Part shown: positions 24,292-37,700 of the stretch, in pieces
Position numbering within the stretch: position 1 is the first letter of the stretch
Layout of the letters: each line of letters starts with the position of its first letter
Source of the DNA: Wuchereria bancrofti
Lineage: Eukaryota; Nematoda; Chromadorea; Rhabditida; Onchocercidae
Direction: 5' to 3'
Assembly (NCBI GenBank): GCA_005281725.1
Contig: SSBO01000003.1
Coordinates: forward strand, 6,014,495-6,078,494
DNA: 64,000 nucleotides
The notes under the pieces: model-generated
Seen by the model: only the letters and a program-made list of their open reading frames with translations
What the model was told of the DNA's origin: nothing
The model's database searches: none
Position numbers and translations under genes: made by a program

Positions 24292-27200
24292 ATGACATCT
24301 GAAACAGAAGGCACTGAAATTGAATCGGTAGATGTGTCACAATTAATGGATACAGTCAGTAAAGACAGGAAGGCTTGTTGATTTACGTCTTATTTCCGTA
24401 TCTGATCATTTGTACTCGTATTTTATCTATAATCAGTTATTGGACTATCACCATGTTCAATAGTGCCAATGATAACTGATCTGCTTTTATTTGTAATATA
24501 TAATTAGCAAATTTCAGCATCAATCAATCAAGACTGATGGTACCACCACAAAAACATTGAATTTAGAGGTGTGTAACGCTTTTTTAAAAAGAGTATCAGA
24601 CATAATGTTATCCTGTAGATATAAAACGATATATGAAAGTGTTTGTTTTCTGTTTCTCATAATAAATTATTAATAACTTTAAATCATTTCAATCTTGCCT
24701 TGTTAGACTGTTAAATTTTCGGTATGCAGCGAATTCTGTTACAGGCCAAGCAAATTAAAACATTTCTATATATCCTATCAGTAGTAAATCTTAATGCCAA
24801 CAGTTATCAGCATGTGCTTTAAATACTGGGTGGCAAATTGGGTGACAGTAATTAATAATGGGCTGAAAACTGCTGAAAATCTTGCTGAAAAATAAGTTCA
24901 ACGTTACAAGTTTCTAAAAGCGAAACTGAATTGAAGAGAAGATAGGAAAATTTTGAAGTTACATGCAGAAATTTGAAGATGGAATTTGAAAGGAGTTCGG
25001 ATAGACAGGAGAAGGGAATTAATTGGTTCATGGCTTCGATGTTCATTCTAGGCGACTTAGTCGGTGGTGGTGTTGTTGCAATGCCTGTCGCATTTGCTCA
25101 GACAGGTTCCGACGATTTTTCATAAGTTGGCTGAATCAAAAATTTCTACAATTTCTTTTTTACACATTTTAAAGAACCAAAAATTTTGTAAATTATTAAA
25201 CTTTCTCGTTTCTATCATTTTTTGAAGTAGTTTGAAATATCTCGAGAATCTCGCACTGCTCAAAGATCTATAACAATTAAATGATTTAAATGGATCATTA
25301 CAGGATTTTTACTTGGCGTACTGTTTATGATAATCATTTGCGCAATTTTTGTAACAACCGGATGGCTACTTGCTGATACATGGGAAATTATGCGTAAACG
25401 ATGGCCGGAATACCGCAAACACTGCCGGAAACCGTTTTCAGAAATGGCTCTAAGAAGCATGAGCAAGAAATCGGAGTTCGTTTAATTTCTCTCTTTGGTT
25501 TTTTCGATATTTTCAGAAATTTATGTTTTTAATTTTACTTTCGATTGTTCAAAAATTTTTTCTGGTTCTACTGCAATTTTTTGAAAAACTTTCAATTGTT
25601 TGCTTTTTTATCTATTTTTTCTTCTAATCAATTCACAAATTTCTCTATTCAGAATTGTCACCAAAGCAACTGTCTACTCAACTCTGTTCGGTGCCACTGT
25701 GGTTTATATACTTCTTTCCTCCAAGATAATCCAGAAATTTATGACTAATTTCGACCTGAGTTTTAATTTTTGCTTGCTTCTTATTATCGTTTCCACATCT
25801 ATATTACCCATAACATTTCTTAAGTCACCTGCTGATTTCTGGTGAGTTCCTTCCCAATCTATTTATATCTGCCCATTAGACTTAAGAACCTACAAATTGA
25901 GCATTTTTTGTTTGTTCTATTTGAGCAAAATAAGTCATGTACAAAATTACCAACCAGGAAATAATCTTCTAATTTAACCTTAGTCCTACGATTCATACTT
26001 CAGTCTTACTTTAGAAGCAATCTTAATAATTGTTCATCAATGTTAAATAGATGATTCATTTCCAGGTGGGCGATCCTTATTGCTGTTCTTTGTACTATTA
26101 TAACAATCACTATGATATTCGTTGGTATTAGTTTAGATTTTCATGACTGCTATCATGAAGCTCACTATTCGGCTATTTCAATCGACGCCATCCTCGGTTT
26201 GGGCATTTTCCTGTTTGCTTTCAATGGTCACCAAATTTTTCCAACTGTGCAGAACGATATGCGTAATCCGGCGGATTTCAAGAAATCAGTTTTAGTCGGA
26301 TTCGTCTGTCAGCTTCACTTAATAATTTCGTTTTTTTAAATTGTTTCATACAAAGCTTTTCCTGTAAAAATTTCACAAGATTTGGAAGGTGAATAATTAT
26401 ATAACCGCGTATATTACCTTGTAATTGATTTGAAAATTGGTAGAAAATATTGATAGACTGGTAATCATAACAACAGTGTTTGTATTCTTCCGTGTTTCTG
26501 TTTCAGAAATGTGGTTTCATTGGTGACATCAGACTGAATTATAAATATTCTGAGTTTCAGTTGTGGCATTACTTTATATGCCTTTGTCCGCATATGCATT
26601 TCTTGCATATGGTGACAGTATGGCCAATTCAGTGATTGACTCAGTGCAAACAACTTGGATTCGTTACGTCGCTGACTTATCCATAGCGATACATTGTATT
26701 CTTGCTATTATTATCACTGTGAATCCGATCAATTTGCAATTGGAAGACACGTTCGATGTGCCGCAAAGTGAGTTACTTTTCTTCAATTATTCGGATTCTC
26801 ATTCAAAATATAATGTGGTAATGAAGTATCATCTCAGATTGAGAACTGTCCCCAAATTGCCGCAGCTTCCACATTTGACCAACACCGTATTACAAGGTGA
26901 CCTGAATAAGACATGGTTGTCTCTTGATTTGAATTTAATTTATTGCAGAATTTTGTTTCAAACGAGTGTTAATTCGCACAAGCCTATTGCTTACAGCATT
27001 ATTTGTTGGCATGTCACTCCCCAACTTTGGTTCTGTGATGAATTTATTTGGAAGTACCGCAGTACCTTGTACATGTGTCGTTTTACCAACCTTATTTAAT
27101 ATTTATATTAAAGCTGCTACCTATGATAAAGATAATAACATATGGATTAAGCCGACCTTTCTCGAGTAAGTGATGCATTTTTTTTTGATGCGTCGCCGAG

Positions 27201-27752
27201 GTTAGAGATGAACTTTTGTGTCCTTGTTAGATCGTCAATGATGTTAATTTAATCATCAATTATTGCATCTACGATTCTTTATCATTGCAATAATAATATC
27301 TGCAAAAAAGTAGCAACTTACAATGCCAACTGCTTGCAAAATTTCAGAGCGTTGCAAAAAACACCGAAAGCTCTACTTTCAGTTTTAATACTTATAAATG
27401 GTATGTTCCAATAGAATAAATTGATGGATTTCACAAAAAATATATATATAAGAATGTAAATGTTAGATTGCCAAAGAAGGAATCATCCATCATTTCAATT
27501 TAATTTTATTCGAATTAAGTTTTCAGCCAGTTAAATATGGCCAATTTTGCAGTGCTAACTGTGATTTGTTCCGTGATCGCTACTGTATTGTCTGTTAAAG
27601 AAATATTAGGTGTGCGATTCACTCCGCCATGTTATGTTCTGCCATTTCTTACTTACAAGAATAGAACACAACTGGATGCCGATGTGCTGAACTGCTGTGG
27701 AATGTTTATGAACATTTCGAAATTCAACTTCCAATGTGGTGCTCGATCTTGA
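24292..27752 (+). CDS. Amino-acid transporter, AAAP/SLC36-like (Aa_trans)
   Basis: A multi-pass membrane protein expected to move amino acids with protons or sodium at the plasma or lysosomal membrane. Ten exons: 24292-24354, 24518-24568, 24979-25105, 25304-25475, 25653-25841, 26066-26307, 26561-26767, 26949-27165, 27348-27404, 27527-27752; 516 residues, phases closing. After a polar N-terminal tail of about 40 residues the first membrane segment is [20 protein letters not shown], the family glycine-rich helix. The loop [19 protein letters not shown] and the helix after it are the conserved core; AFLAYGDS and [17 protein letters not shown] are also family-typical. About eleven membrane helices can be seen. 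The starts of exons 1-3 and the 27404/27527 junction are the least certain: the stronger donor at 27401 would give the wrong phase. The substrate cannot be read from sequence. Confidence 0.88.
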
Positions 27753-30700
27753 CCATATGCTTTTATTTTTGCGCTTTTGAATTTAAATCTTACCACCGAC
27801 AGGCTTTTACCTATTTGCAAATAAGTTACATAATCATAACTTACATGCTACATTCATTTGTATTTATCATATGATTTATTATTGGTCTACTATGTGAACA
27901 GTTCATATTGAAAATTTATTTATCATATCTTGACCAATGTCAGCCAGTTCTTTTTCAATTTCTGTTCTTAAACCGATCTACTTTCAGCTGAAAGAAAAAC
28001 GTTATGAATATTTAATTTATTAAATTCGAAGAATTTTTAAAACATTGTTTGTCTTTTTTCCTTTGTATTACCAGTTAATACCAAGTAAAAGATTATTTGC
28101 CTTATTCATGTCATAGAAACGACATGAACCAAATTCTAGACAATTTATGAAATGGTGCATCACTGATGTAGATTAGTGATTTTGCTTTTAATTATAAAAT
28201 TGATGGATCTTTGTATTTCATGCTTTTTGGTTTCAAGATTGCTCAAAATTTTTATTTATTTGTTTTTTGTATTATTGAAGACTTGGCATTTCTTTCAGTC
28301 TTCGGCTCTTTTACTTAATAGAAATTCGTTTATCTCTTCTATCAAAATAATATGACTTTGTCACTTGTCGAAATTCAAAAATACTAACTTTAAAAATTCA
28401 CAGTTGAGCCACAACTGAACCGGAACCAAGAAAAAATATAGAAAATTTAACCGAACATACTTTACAAATCGATGCGATTTTCAGGAAATTAGTGTCTACT
28501 ATCTTCTTCACTGAACAATGGCGGTGTTTACATTGTTTCACTCAATTTTGCATTGTGAAACGGGCACCCGCAGATAAAATATTTTCATTGCATGCGACGT
28601 GGAAAGAGTTTAAAAATGATGTTTTGATATGGAACAGTGAACCGTTTCATTTTTTCAAGATTTGTAGGATTATGAAATTTGTTTCATAACAGAAAAACAA
28701 TTGAAACACGGATTACGTGAACGGAAGGAATTTTTACAAACAAATCATTACAAACATAAACTGGTTGTGATAGGGAATCGAGACCTTTCGAATTAGTAAA
28801 TTTTCTACAACTAACCTTAATATAAACTATTGCTATCATGCAGGTATTCTAAGAACAATTCTAAATAATATAGAAAAAACTGATTCAGAAAAAATGTTAC
28901 ATAGGAAAAAAATATTTCCGAATAAAAACCGGTTCTTTTGAACTTACCAAAACAATTAAAACAAGATTCTTCATTAGTTGTTCATAAGGTATACGAGAAG
29001 AAACCCGTCTTGTCTCATTATTTATTAAAAAGTATAAAGAAAAAGTGATATTTTTGTTAAAAATTTAATATCGATTGATAAAGCAAATCTTGATAGTCTT
29101 GTCATGCTATTAGTCAAAAGTACAAAGCCTCAATAATGATATGATTAAGAAGTATTCTAATTATAGCTCAGTCTTTATTCCAACAAATCTTCAGCGGTTC
29201 GATCTCTAGGATCGTCAAAAAAAGTCGAAATACTTTTCAGCACCTGTGGTCTTCAAAAAATATTATCCAACAACGTTGTTGTCGTCGTATCTATCCATGA
29301 CTAGAACAAAAAGCGATATAGCTAGTTAATCAAACGAATTAAAATAAGTATGTTTATGTATTTTTCACAAGCTAAAGCCTGATTTAGATACTTTAATATA
29401 AGTGCGAAGGAATAAAAGTTTCGGATCTAAGTCAATTTTATTTATGTTGATAAACAAGAGAATTATAAAATTAGTGAATTTATTAGTTGCTATCGTAAAT
29501 AAGGTTGATACGAGCATAAATAAACCACTGGTAGTCTCTTATCATGCAATAAAACTTTGAACAGATGAATTTTCAACTTTCATTTTTTGTCCCCTCGCAT
29601 TATTTGAGTCACAATGCAGCGTAAGTATTGTTGTAAAGAGTAAAATATGAGAGTTCGCTCATGTATATAGTTTATTGATTGTTTTCCACTCAGTGCAGTA
29701 TTTTAAGCATCCCTAAGGCTGTTTTTACATTTTTTGAAATGTTAACCATTGAATGTTTTGTTTTGTTGTAGAAGTTTTCAACTGCCTGGTAGAAAAAGAT
29801 ACAACCATTGAATGGAGTAGTAATGTGATCTGGGAGAGGTATCATAAAAAACACTAAAGGCTAAAGTTGACCAGAAGTGATCCTTATTTGCTATTTGATT
29901 TTCGAATACATTTTTTTATTGTTCAGTTTGCTTATTTTGTCATCTGACACATTACTAGATTTCCATTATACCATTATGATCGTTTCTTTAGTTGAAAAAG
30001 AAGTCGACAATGCTTAAAATAAATTGAAACCGGATTTTATCCCGAACAAAGTTATAATAGCTGTAAAAATTCATAGATAATATTGGTGAGTTCACTTCTT
30101 ACGTTTGATACATATGCAAAATCAAGTGGTAAAACCAAATTTTACTTTTCAGCAGACATATTAATCAAACTCTTCTCCTCTGTACAATATTTTAGCTTGT
30201 GTGACAACTCTGAACATCTGAGAAAAAGGAGGAAACTGGAATAAAATACTTTGCAAAAATATTTGTAGTGAAAACCTTTTATGAGACTAACCACGTTGCA
30301 ATAAGGCAAGATTGCATTTCATAGATTGTCATCTTGTTACTCTATCTCATTATCACTCTTTGAAACATAGGGAATTGAATCTCTAATGATAAACAATAAT
30401 TATAAAAGGTATAACTGAGAATCCATTTGAAACTATACACTATGTCTTTCTTGAAATTATACAGTATTTTTCACATGCATCTAGTTAATGAATCCTAATT
30501 TTTGATCTCTGATAAGGAACTAAAACATATTTTCTATACTTACTTTAAATTTGTTGTTTATTTCCAAACTTTTAATGCTATCCTTTTTGCTTGCATATCA
30601 AATAATGTCGGAAAAACGTTGACCTTTGCTTTTCACTAAGCTGATTAAAAGCCAAATACCAAATATTATTTTAAAAAAGCACCAAACTGTGCACACATAT

Positions 30701-31742
30701 TGTGGTAATGCTGAGAGTAATAAACTTTAAACTCCATTTTTCTCTTAAATTTATAGAACTTTATGTCATAAAAATTTCTCTCGTTTTGCCTATTCGGGCA
30801 GTTAGTTATTAGCAGCAAACAAAACTGATGATATCAGAGTCACAAAAATTTTTTTCTCATTTGGTAATTCCTTCAAAATTTGTAAAGTGAATAAAAAAAT
30901 TTGCTTTTCTATTTTCTTACTTGCTTAGTAACTTTGTCTCTAATTTGGTTACTACTTGAAGTTTTCATCTATGTAAAGTTCTGCTCAACCTTTAGCCAAC
31001 TCTCACTTCCTATAGCTTTTCCTTTCCAATCGCACATCATTGCGGTTATTTTAATTTAGTAGCCATTTTCATTGAGCTGCTCTTAAAATCCATTTATAAA
31101 ATGGACTGATTACACATCTAGCCATTTAATTAATCATTAAAAAATCGACTCTCCACATGCGATGACATGTGAAGTGCAAATACTGTCAATTTCTTACTTT
31201 TCGATGGGTGAAACGCAGAATTTTGTAGAAAATGATCAATCTTTTCTGCCACATGCTGTGCAAAATGTTTAATGTTTCTATAGAATTTCAATGCAAATTC
31301 ATTCTCAGATCGATTCATGGATCTGTGCAAATATTAAGCCTTATCAACACTATTTCCCAGTTATCCATTACCTATCCAATTTTCTTTTCATTAATTATCA
31401 TTTCTTTATTGTTTAGTCTTATTTACTTGTTAGCATAAACTGCCTACAACTACTTCTACGTTTTCATGAAATACTCTTGAATAGTCAGTGGTTTTAAAAA
31501 AAAATTGAAATTAGAGAAAATATTCCTCGCCAGGAAATCATATCTTAACAGAATTGATCTATTCAGAATTCATTTTACATTTATATAATCTTCAATTCAT
31601 CACATTGACTACTTCTGTAACTAGCGGACATTGTTATTTTTATCTCACATGCAGAAATTTTTTAATAATAAATTTTAGTTTTCCCATATATTGGTTTAAT
31701 ATAATTTACGCGATTGGTTGCTTGAAATAGAATTTTGAAAGG
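27753..31742. other. Gene-free spacer between transporter and P-glycoprotein
   Basis: About 4 kb of AT-rich sequence. It should hold the transporter 3' end and the P-glycoprotein promoter. Open frames here (for example 28492-28689 and 31130-31438) are short, overlap on both strands and show no family signature. Confidence 0.6.
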
Positions 31743-34700
31743 ATGACAGTGTTAAAAACTGGTAATGAATTCTCGGATGCATTTAGCGAGCAGTATGAAC
31801 AAAATGCTATCGATAAATTTATCAGTACGATTTTATGCAGGTATCAAGTGATCTGTTAATAAAAATTAGTGAATGAAAAATAATATGTGAAAGGGGTGAA
31901 AGAAAATTGTGCTCATAAATCTTTTAACAAGGAAAAGTTATTCTTTGATTTGAAAGGATTATTGTCATTTTTCATATTCATTTCTTTCTCCAATTTCATT
32001 TGAAATTAATAAATATTTAGCAATATTTAAGCTTTAAAATTGCTTTCAGAGGCGATTTTGCTAGGCAAAAACTTGACGCAAAGCCGGTTTCATTCTTTCA
32101 ACTGGTATTTTCATTTACCTCTCTTTTTACAATTATTTGGTTAAATATTCGGAAAGTTTTTATCAATTTATATGAATTATTTATGTCAAATAAGTGAACT
32201 GAATTTGATGTCATCTCCAGTTCCGATTCGCTACTACATACGATCGCTTCATGATGGCACTTGGAGCCTTTCTGGCTGTAATTTGTGGTATAGGTCAACC
32301 AACGATTTGTTTAATTGGTGGTAAAATAACAAATATTTTATTAGTCACAAAAAATGTGAGTTTTCTCTCTGTTTTTTACCTTCCCATACTTTCTGAAATC
32401 CGTCTGAGAAATTTCATCTCTGAATTTTTCATTTATCATTCACTGTTGGTATTCTATCGGATATTTAGATCTTTAACTTCATGTTAAAAAATTGATGCAA
32501 GTATTATTTCTTACTGATAAAAGAGAGGTAGCTTTATCTTGCTGCATAATTAAATACAGATAAAATTTGGGAAATCTTGCAGTTTGAAAAATCTGACACG
32601 TTTTGGTACCAGGCTTATGTATATATTTATCTTTATGCATCAATTGGAGTCTCGATGGTTATTTTCACCATCACACAAGTTCATTTCATTTATCGCAATT
32701 ATTTTATCAAAGAAGAATTTAAACTTTGAACTTTGAAGTTGAAGTTTCAAAAGAAAGCATTGCTGAAATTAGTAAGAATGATCGATCCGATTATCGAAAT
32801 TTGAATGATTTGAGCTCTAGTTTTAAAATTGAATCTGTCAACTTTATGACAATATTAATGCATTTCTGTCTTCAGTATATTTGCTTGAAAAATGTATCAT
32901 TAAATATAACATGCACGATGCGAAAGGAATACATGAAGTCATTACTGCGCCAAGATGCGACATGGTTTGATCAGCAGAAGAGTGGAACACTGACTGTTCA
33001 GCTTAACGCGTGAATATTATATCCGGGAATTATTAAAGAAGGAATGAAATAGAATTGCTTCTTATTTTACAACCATCCAAATAGCGGATGATTCAATTTC
33101 AGGAATATAGAAAAGATTAAGGATGGTATCGGTGATAAGGTAGGCATGATATTACGTGGTGTAACAATGTTTTTAACCTCTTTGGTCATCGGATTCATCT
33201 ATGAATGGCGGATAACCCTGGTAATGCTTGGCACAGGGCCTGCTTCTGCTGCGCTTCTGTCTCTCATGGCTCGAGTATGCTTTTAGTAGTTTGTGAATAT
33301 CTTCCAAAAAATCTGAAACAAGCCCGCGAAAATTTATGTAAAATGATTGACTAATTTCTCGTTTGGAATTTATGCATAACACCTAATCATTATCTCTTGA
33401 GTCATCTGCAGCAAGTGGAACGTTCAAGTAGCCAACAAATCAGCGCTGATGGCCGCGCTGCAGCAATTCTGGAAGAATCAATCATAAATGTGAAAACAGT
33501 GGCTGCATGCAATGCGCAAGAAACAATGATCGGACGATACGCAAAAGCACTAAAAGCTTGTCGTAGATTTGCATTGCGTGCATATGCGTTTGCAGGTTTT
33601 TTCGACGGTCTCTTCTTCTTCATTTTGTATTTTTTCTTCGCTGCTGGCTTCTAGTAAGTTCCATTCAGGCTTCCTTGTTTAAAACTTGAATTTCAAATAC
33701 TTATTTCCTCCATTCGCATTCTTTCCGCAACTCATCACTCCAATTTCTGCTCTTTTATTTATCTTTATTTGTCCGATTTTTAAATTTTCCGATTTAAAAT
33801 TGTTTTAACTTCCCATATTTTTGTTTGTAAGTTTTCCAAAATTAATCTCTAGTTTTGCTATCAAAATTCAATTATTACTGTTATTATTAGTTATTTTTGA
33901 TGTGAGCATTATTAAGAACAGCAACATAATTATTTAATTTCCTGAATGAATCAAAAATCAAGATGTTAAAAGCGAAGAAAATAAGTGCAAGCATTATTTA
34001 AAACTTGCAAATTTGTGGATTGTTTCATCTCTTTTTAATATGTTTCACTATTTTCACAGCTATGGTGCCTATTTATATCAAATCCGTGCAGTAACGAATC
34101 CGGGATTTATATTTGCTGTTGCAAATGTCATTATGTTCGGTTCTTATTATCTTGGTGTACTTAGCCCACACCTTATGGCTGTGCTTAATGCACGAGTTGC
34201 TGCAGCTGATATCTATAAAATAATTGATCGAGTAAGTTAACTTTCTCTGGCCAATGTCACATCGTTTATTTAGGCTTAGCGAAAATTTGAAGCCAAGTTT
34301 ACTCATTAAATGATGACTTTGGTGTTAAACTGGAACATAAAAGATAATAGCCGTTTGCATTTCTTAGTAATTAGATTGTTTATCATTTTCAGTAGTAATT
34401 ATGCTTTTAGTGATTCCTTAATACATACTTTGTTAATGCAAGTTGACAACTGACTGTATTATATTTAGCTTAATTTTAATTTCGAGTTTCAGAAACCATC
34501 TATTGATTCCAGTTCAACAGATGGCATAAAGCTGAAGGAAGTCAAAGGTCTGGTGGAATTTCAAAATGTTAAGTTTTCATACCCAACGAGCAAAGAACAC
34601 CTGGTTCTGAACGGATTGTCATGGATTGCAAAACCGGGTGATACGATAGCGTTTGTGGGTCATAGTGGATGCGGCAAAAGCACTTCTGTTAGTTCATCAT

Positions 34701-37700
34701 AAGTTTAGTATCCTGTGATATTCGGTATTATCATATTTAGTACTGTGATATTCGGTATTCTGATATTTTATTTTATTAGGTTAATTGCATTGTTTCTGGT
34801 AACATTAATTTGTAGACCTATATGAATTTGGCAGAAGAATGTGTATTCGCATCCTTGTATTAGGTACGTAGGTACACACCTTCATGTATCATTAATCTTT
34901 ACTTTCTTCTCATTCATTCTTATCAGATTTCAGATTGGTTTGCTTACTCGCTTATACACCTGTAATTCCGGTACAGTCTTGATTGATGGAATTGACGTGC
35001 TTGATATTAATGTTCATAGCTTGAGAAATGTTGTTGGCGTTGTACAACAGGTTGGCACTTTATTAACTTAATAATTTAAAAGATTATTTTTATTTTCTGC
35101 TATTTGTGTTCTTTTTTACAGCATATCATGATAATCTGATTAATTCCAAACAATGTCTTCAAACTATGTGAAGTATCTAGTATTCATTGCTTTTTTTATT
35201 TGTGTAGAGATTTAATTGCACTTTCCTTTTTCTGATAGTTCTGTTTTTCAAATTCAGGAACCGTTGTTATTCACCGGCACAGTAAAAGAAAATGTACGAC
35301 TTGGCAATCTTGATCTTACGGATCAACAAATCATTGATGCATGCAAAACTGCAAATGCACATGATTTTATTAGTAAACTAAGTGAGGTAAAATGCAAATC
35401 AAACTTTTATGAAATAACAATATCAGAACGACTAACGTTATCGGTGCCACAAAATATTAACAAACATTGTAATAGAAAGCTTTTTAATATAAAGTTAGAA
35501 TAAAATTTTAAAAATGAAACAAAAATGAATGAAAGGGCTATGATACGAAGATCGGCGCTGGAGGTATACAACTATCCGGTGGACAAAAACAACGAATAGC
35601 GATTGCGAGAACGATAGCTCGGAACCCGAAAATTCTGTTGCTAGACGAAGCTACCAGTGCTTTGGATGCCGAAAGTGAAGTAGTGGTACAAAATGCCCTT
35701 AAAAAGGTCTCATTAGGATTTCCTCTTTTTTTTTTTTTTTTTTGTTGTTTCAACCCTATTTATTAATAAGCTTCATATTTTCAATGTAATTTGATTTGCT
35801 TTTTATTATAAGTCTGATTAATTTGCCTATATCATCATTAGCTCAATTTTGTTGATCTATCTACTTTTATTGCTTATTTAAAATTTTAAGAGTAATGGAT
35901 GCGCCCATTTTACAGCTAACAAATAGGTTTTCTAGGCATCTATTGGACGTACAACAATTGTTATTGCTCACCGATTGTCGACATTGCGTGATTCTAACCA
36001 AATTATCGTTCTGGACAAAGGTCAGGTCGCAGAAATTGGTAAGTGCTGTGATTATTTGGATGATATATTCTACTTTCATTGGGAATATTTGCATTAAAAA
36101 TTAGTTCGAGGATGTTTCAACTAATATTTTATTTACTGATTTTCAACCGAAACTAATTAAATATTCCAATTTAAAGAAACCTAGTTATAAAGTAACATTG
36201 TACAATGTAGCAACAATCTCAATTTCAAAGTTTGTCTTCATTAATTTTCGTGAACTTCTCGTCATTTTCCAGGCACTCACAAGGAACTTTGCAACCGAGA
36301 TGGTATTTACGCATCACTGGTCAAATCGCAACAATTTGAGGAAAAAAGGGATATGTCGCCTGTTCCAGTTGACGAGCTTCCATCACAAGCATTTCATAGA
36401 TCGTTGTAAAATCTTTCTCTTTGATAATCATGCATTTTGGGATTTATTTACAAAATCTGAGGCATATTTCATATTGCGTATATACCAGATACATTTTTTC
36501 TATTTTAAATTTGTTATTTGCTCTTTGAAGAGGATTAACTTATTTAAAGTCAGAATTTTTTAGTACTGGAAGTAGTCGCAATTCATCAAATTACGGTATA
36601 CTGTCATCGATAACACGAGGCAGTATTATGAGCGGTGATGTAAAACGCGCTTCACTTATTAAAGAACCAACAGAAAAAATTATTGGATCGAACGGAAAGG
36701 TTGGCTAAGTTTCTTTTTTAGATTAATTCATCACGTTTTCATTCTTTTTTATTAACTATGTTTTTTCCCTTCTTGTATTTACATTCAGAAGGAAGTAAGG
36801 TATCATGCCTAGTGTTAAAATAATTTAATAAGGTTAACAGTCTGGATTTTAAAAATTAAATTTAGCAAGTTTAAATAATTGGACATATAAAAAAGTGCTG
36901 CTTTTGTCTAAAAGATGCAGAATGGATGAAATAAAACTTTGTCTGACTTGTCAGTTGATGACAACTAAAACAAAGAGCAAATAACAAATTTGAAATAGAA
37001 AAAATGTATCTGGTATATAGGCAATATGAAATATGCCTCAGCAATCAATGACATTGTCTCATCACACTTTATGCTTGTGACTAGTTCAAGTAGAACATTT
37101 AAAGTGGATTAATTTCGTGGTAATATTTATTTTTGAAAAGCATTCTTCCTCAGACAAGTACTGTTTGGGAATTAAATAAATGACTGAAGTTTTTTTTTTT
37201 TTTTTTGATAGAAACTTTTGATTATGTTTGGTGGTACGATGCGGATGTTTTCTGTTATCTTTCTCTTTGTCTGTTACAGATCTGTTCGAAATAATTCTTT
37301 TAATGCGCTTGAAGAATGAGTCATCTTTTATAGAAAGAAAATAAATCGAAAGGTTTGTGGCAATTATATAAGAACTGTCACGGCAATTACGGTAAATTGA
37401 TTTTGGCGCTGTTGGCATCATTGCTTCGTGGAATGGAATTGCCAGCTTTTGTACTCATTTTCGACCTTACATTTGATGCATTCGCACAGACAGATTTGGG
37501 ATTAATGATGCGGCGGATTTTGCCTGTTGTTATTATTTACATTGCATTAGGCGTTGCGTGCGTAATTGTTCTCTTTGCTGCAGTAAGTATTTTTGAAATT
37601 TTTATAAGAAACTTAGAATTTGCAAGAAGTACTTTTGTTGGTCTAAACTGTTTTTGAGGGGTATTTTATTAGTTAATGATTAAAAACCAAAAATTAATTT

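Noticed and set aside
26301..26561. Apparent frame break in the amino-acid transporter after VLVGF
   Set aside because: Using the donor at 26308 (GTCT before GTCAGC) instead of 26304 gives phase 1 and restores GFVFVALLYMP.
29160..29215. tRNA-like A-box and B-box (TAGCTCAGT ... GGTTCGATC)
   Set aside because: The D-stem and T-stem bases do not pair and no acceptor stem forms, so it is not a tRNA gene; at most a chance match.
33402..33623. Minus-strand open frame opposite P-glycoprotein
   Set aside because: Shadow of the P-glycoprotein exon 33412-33653.
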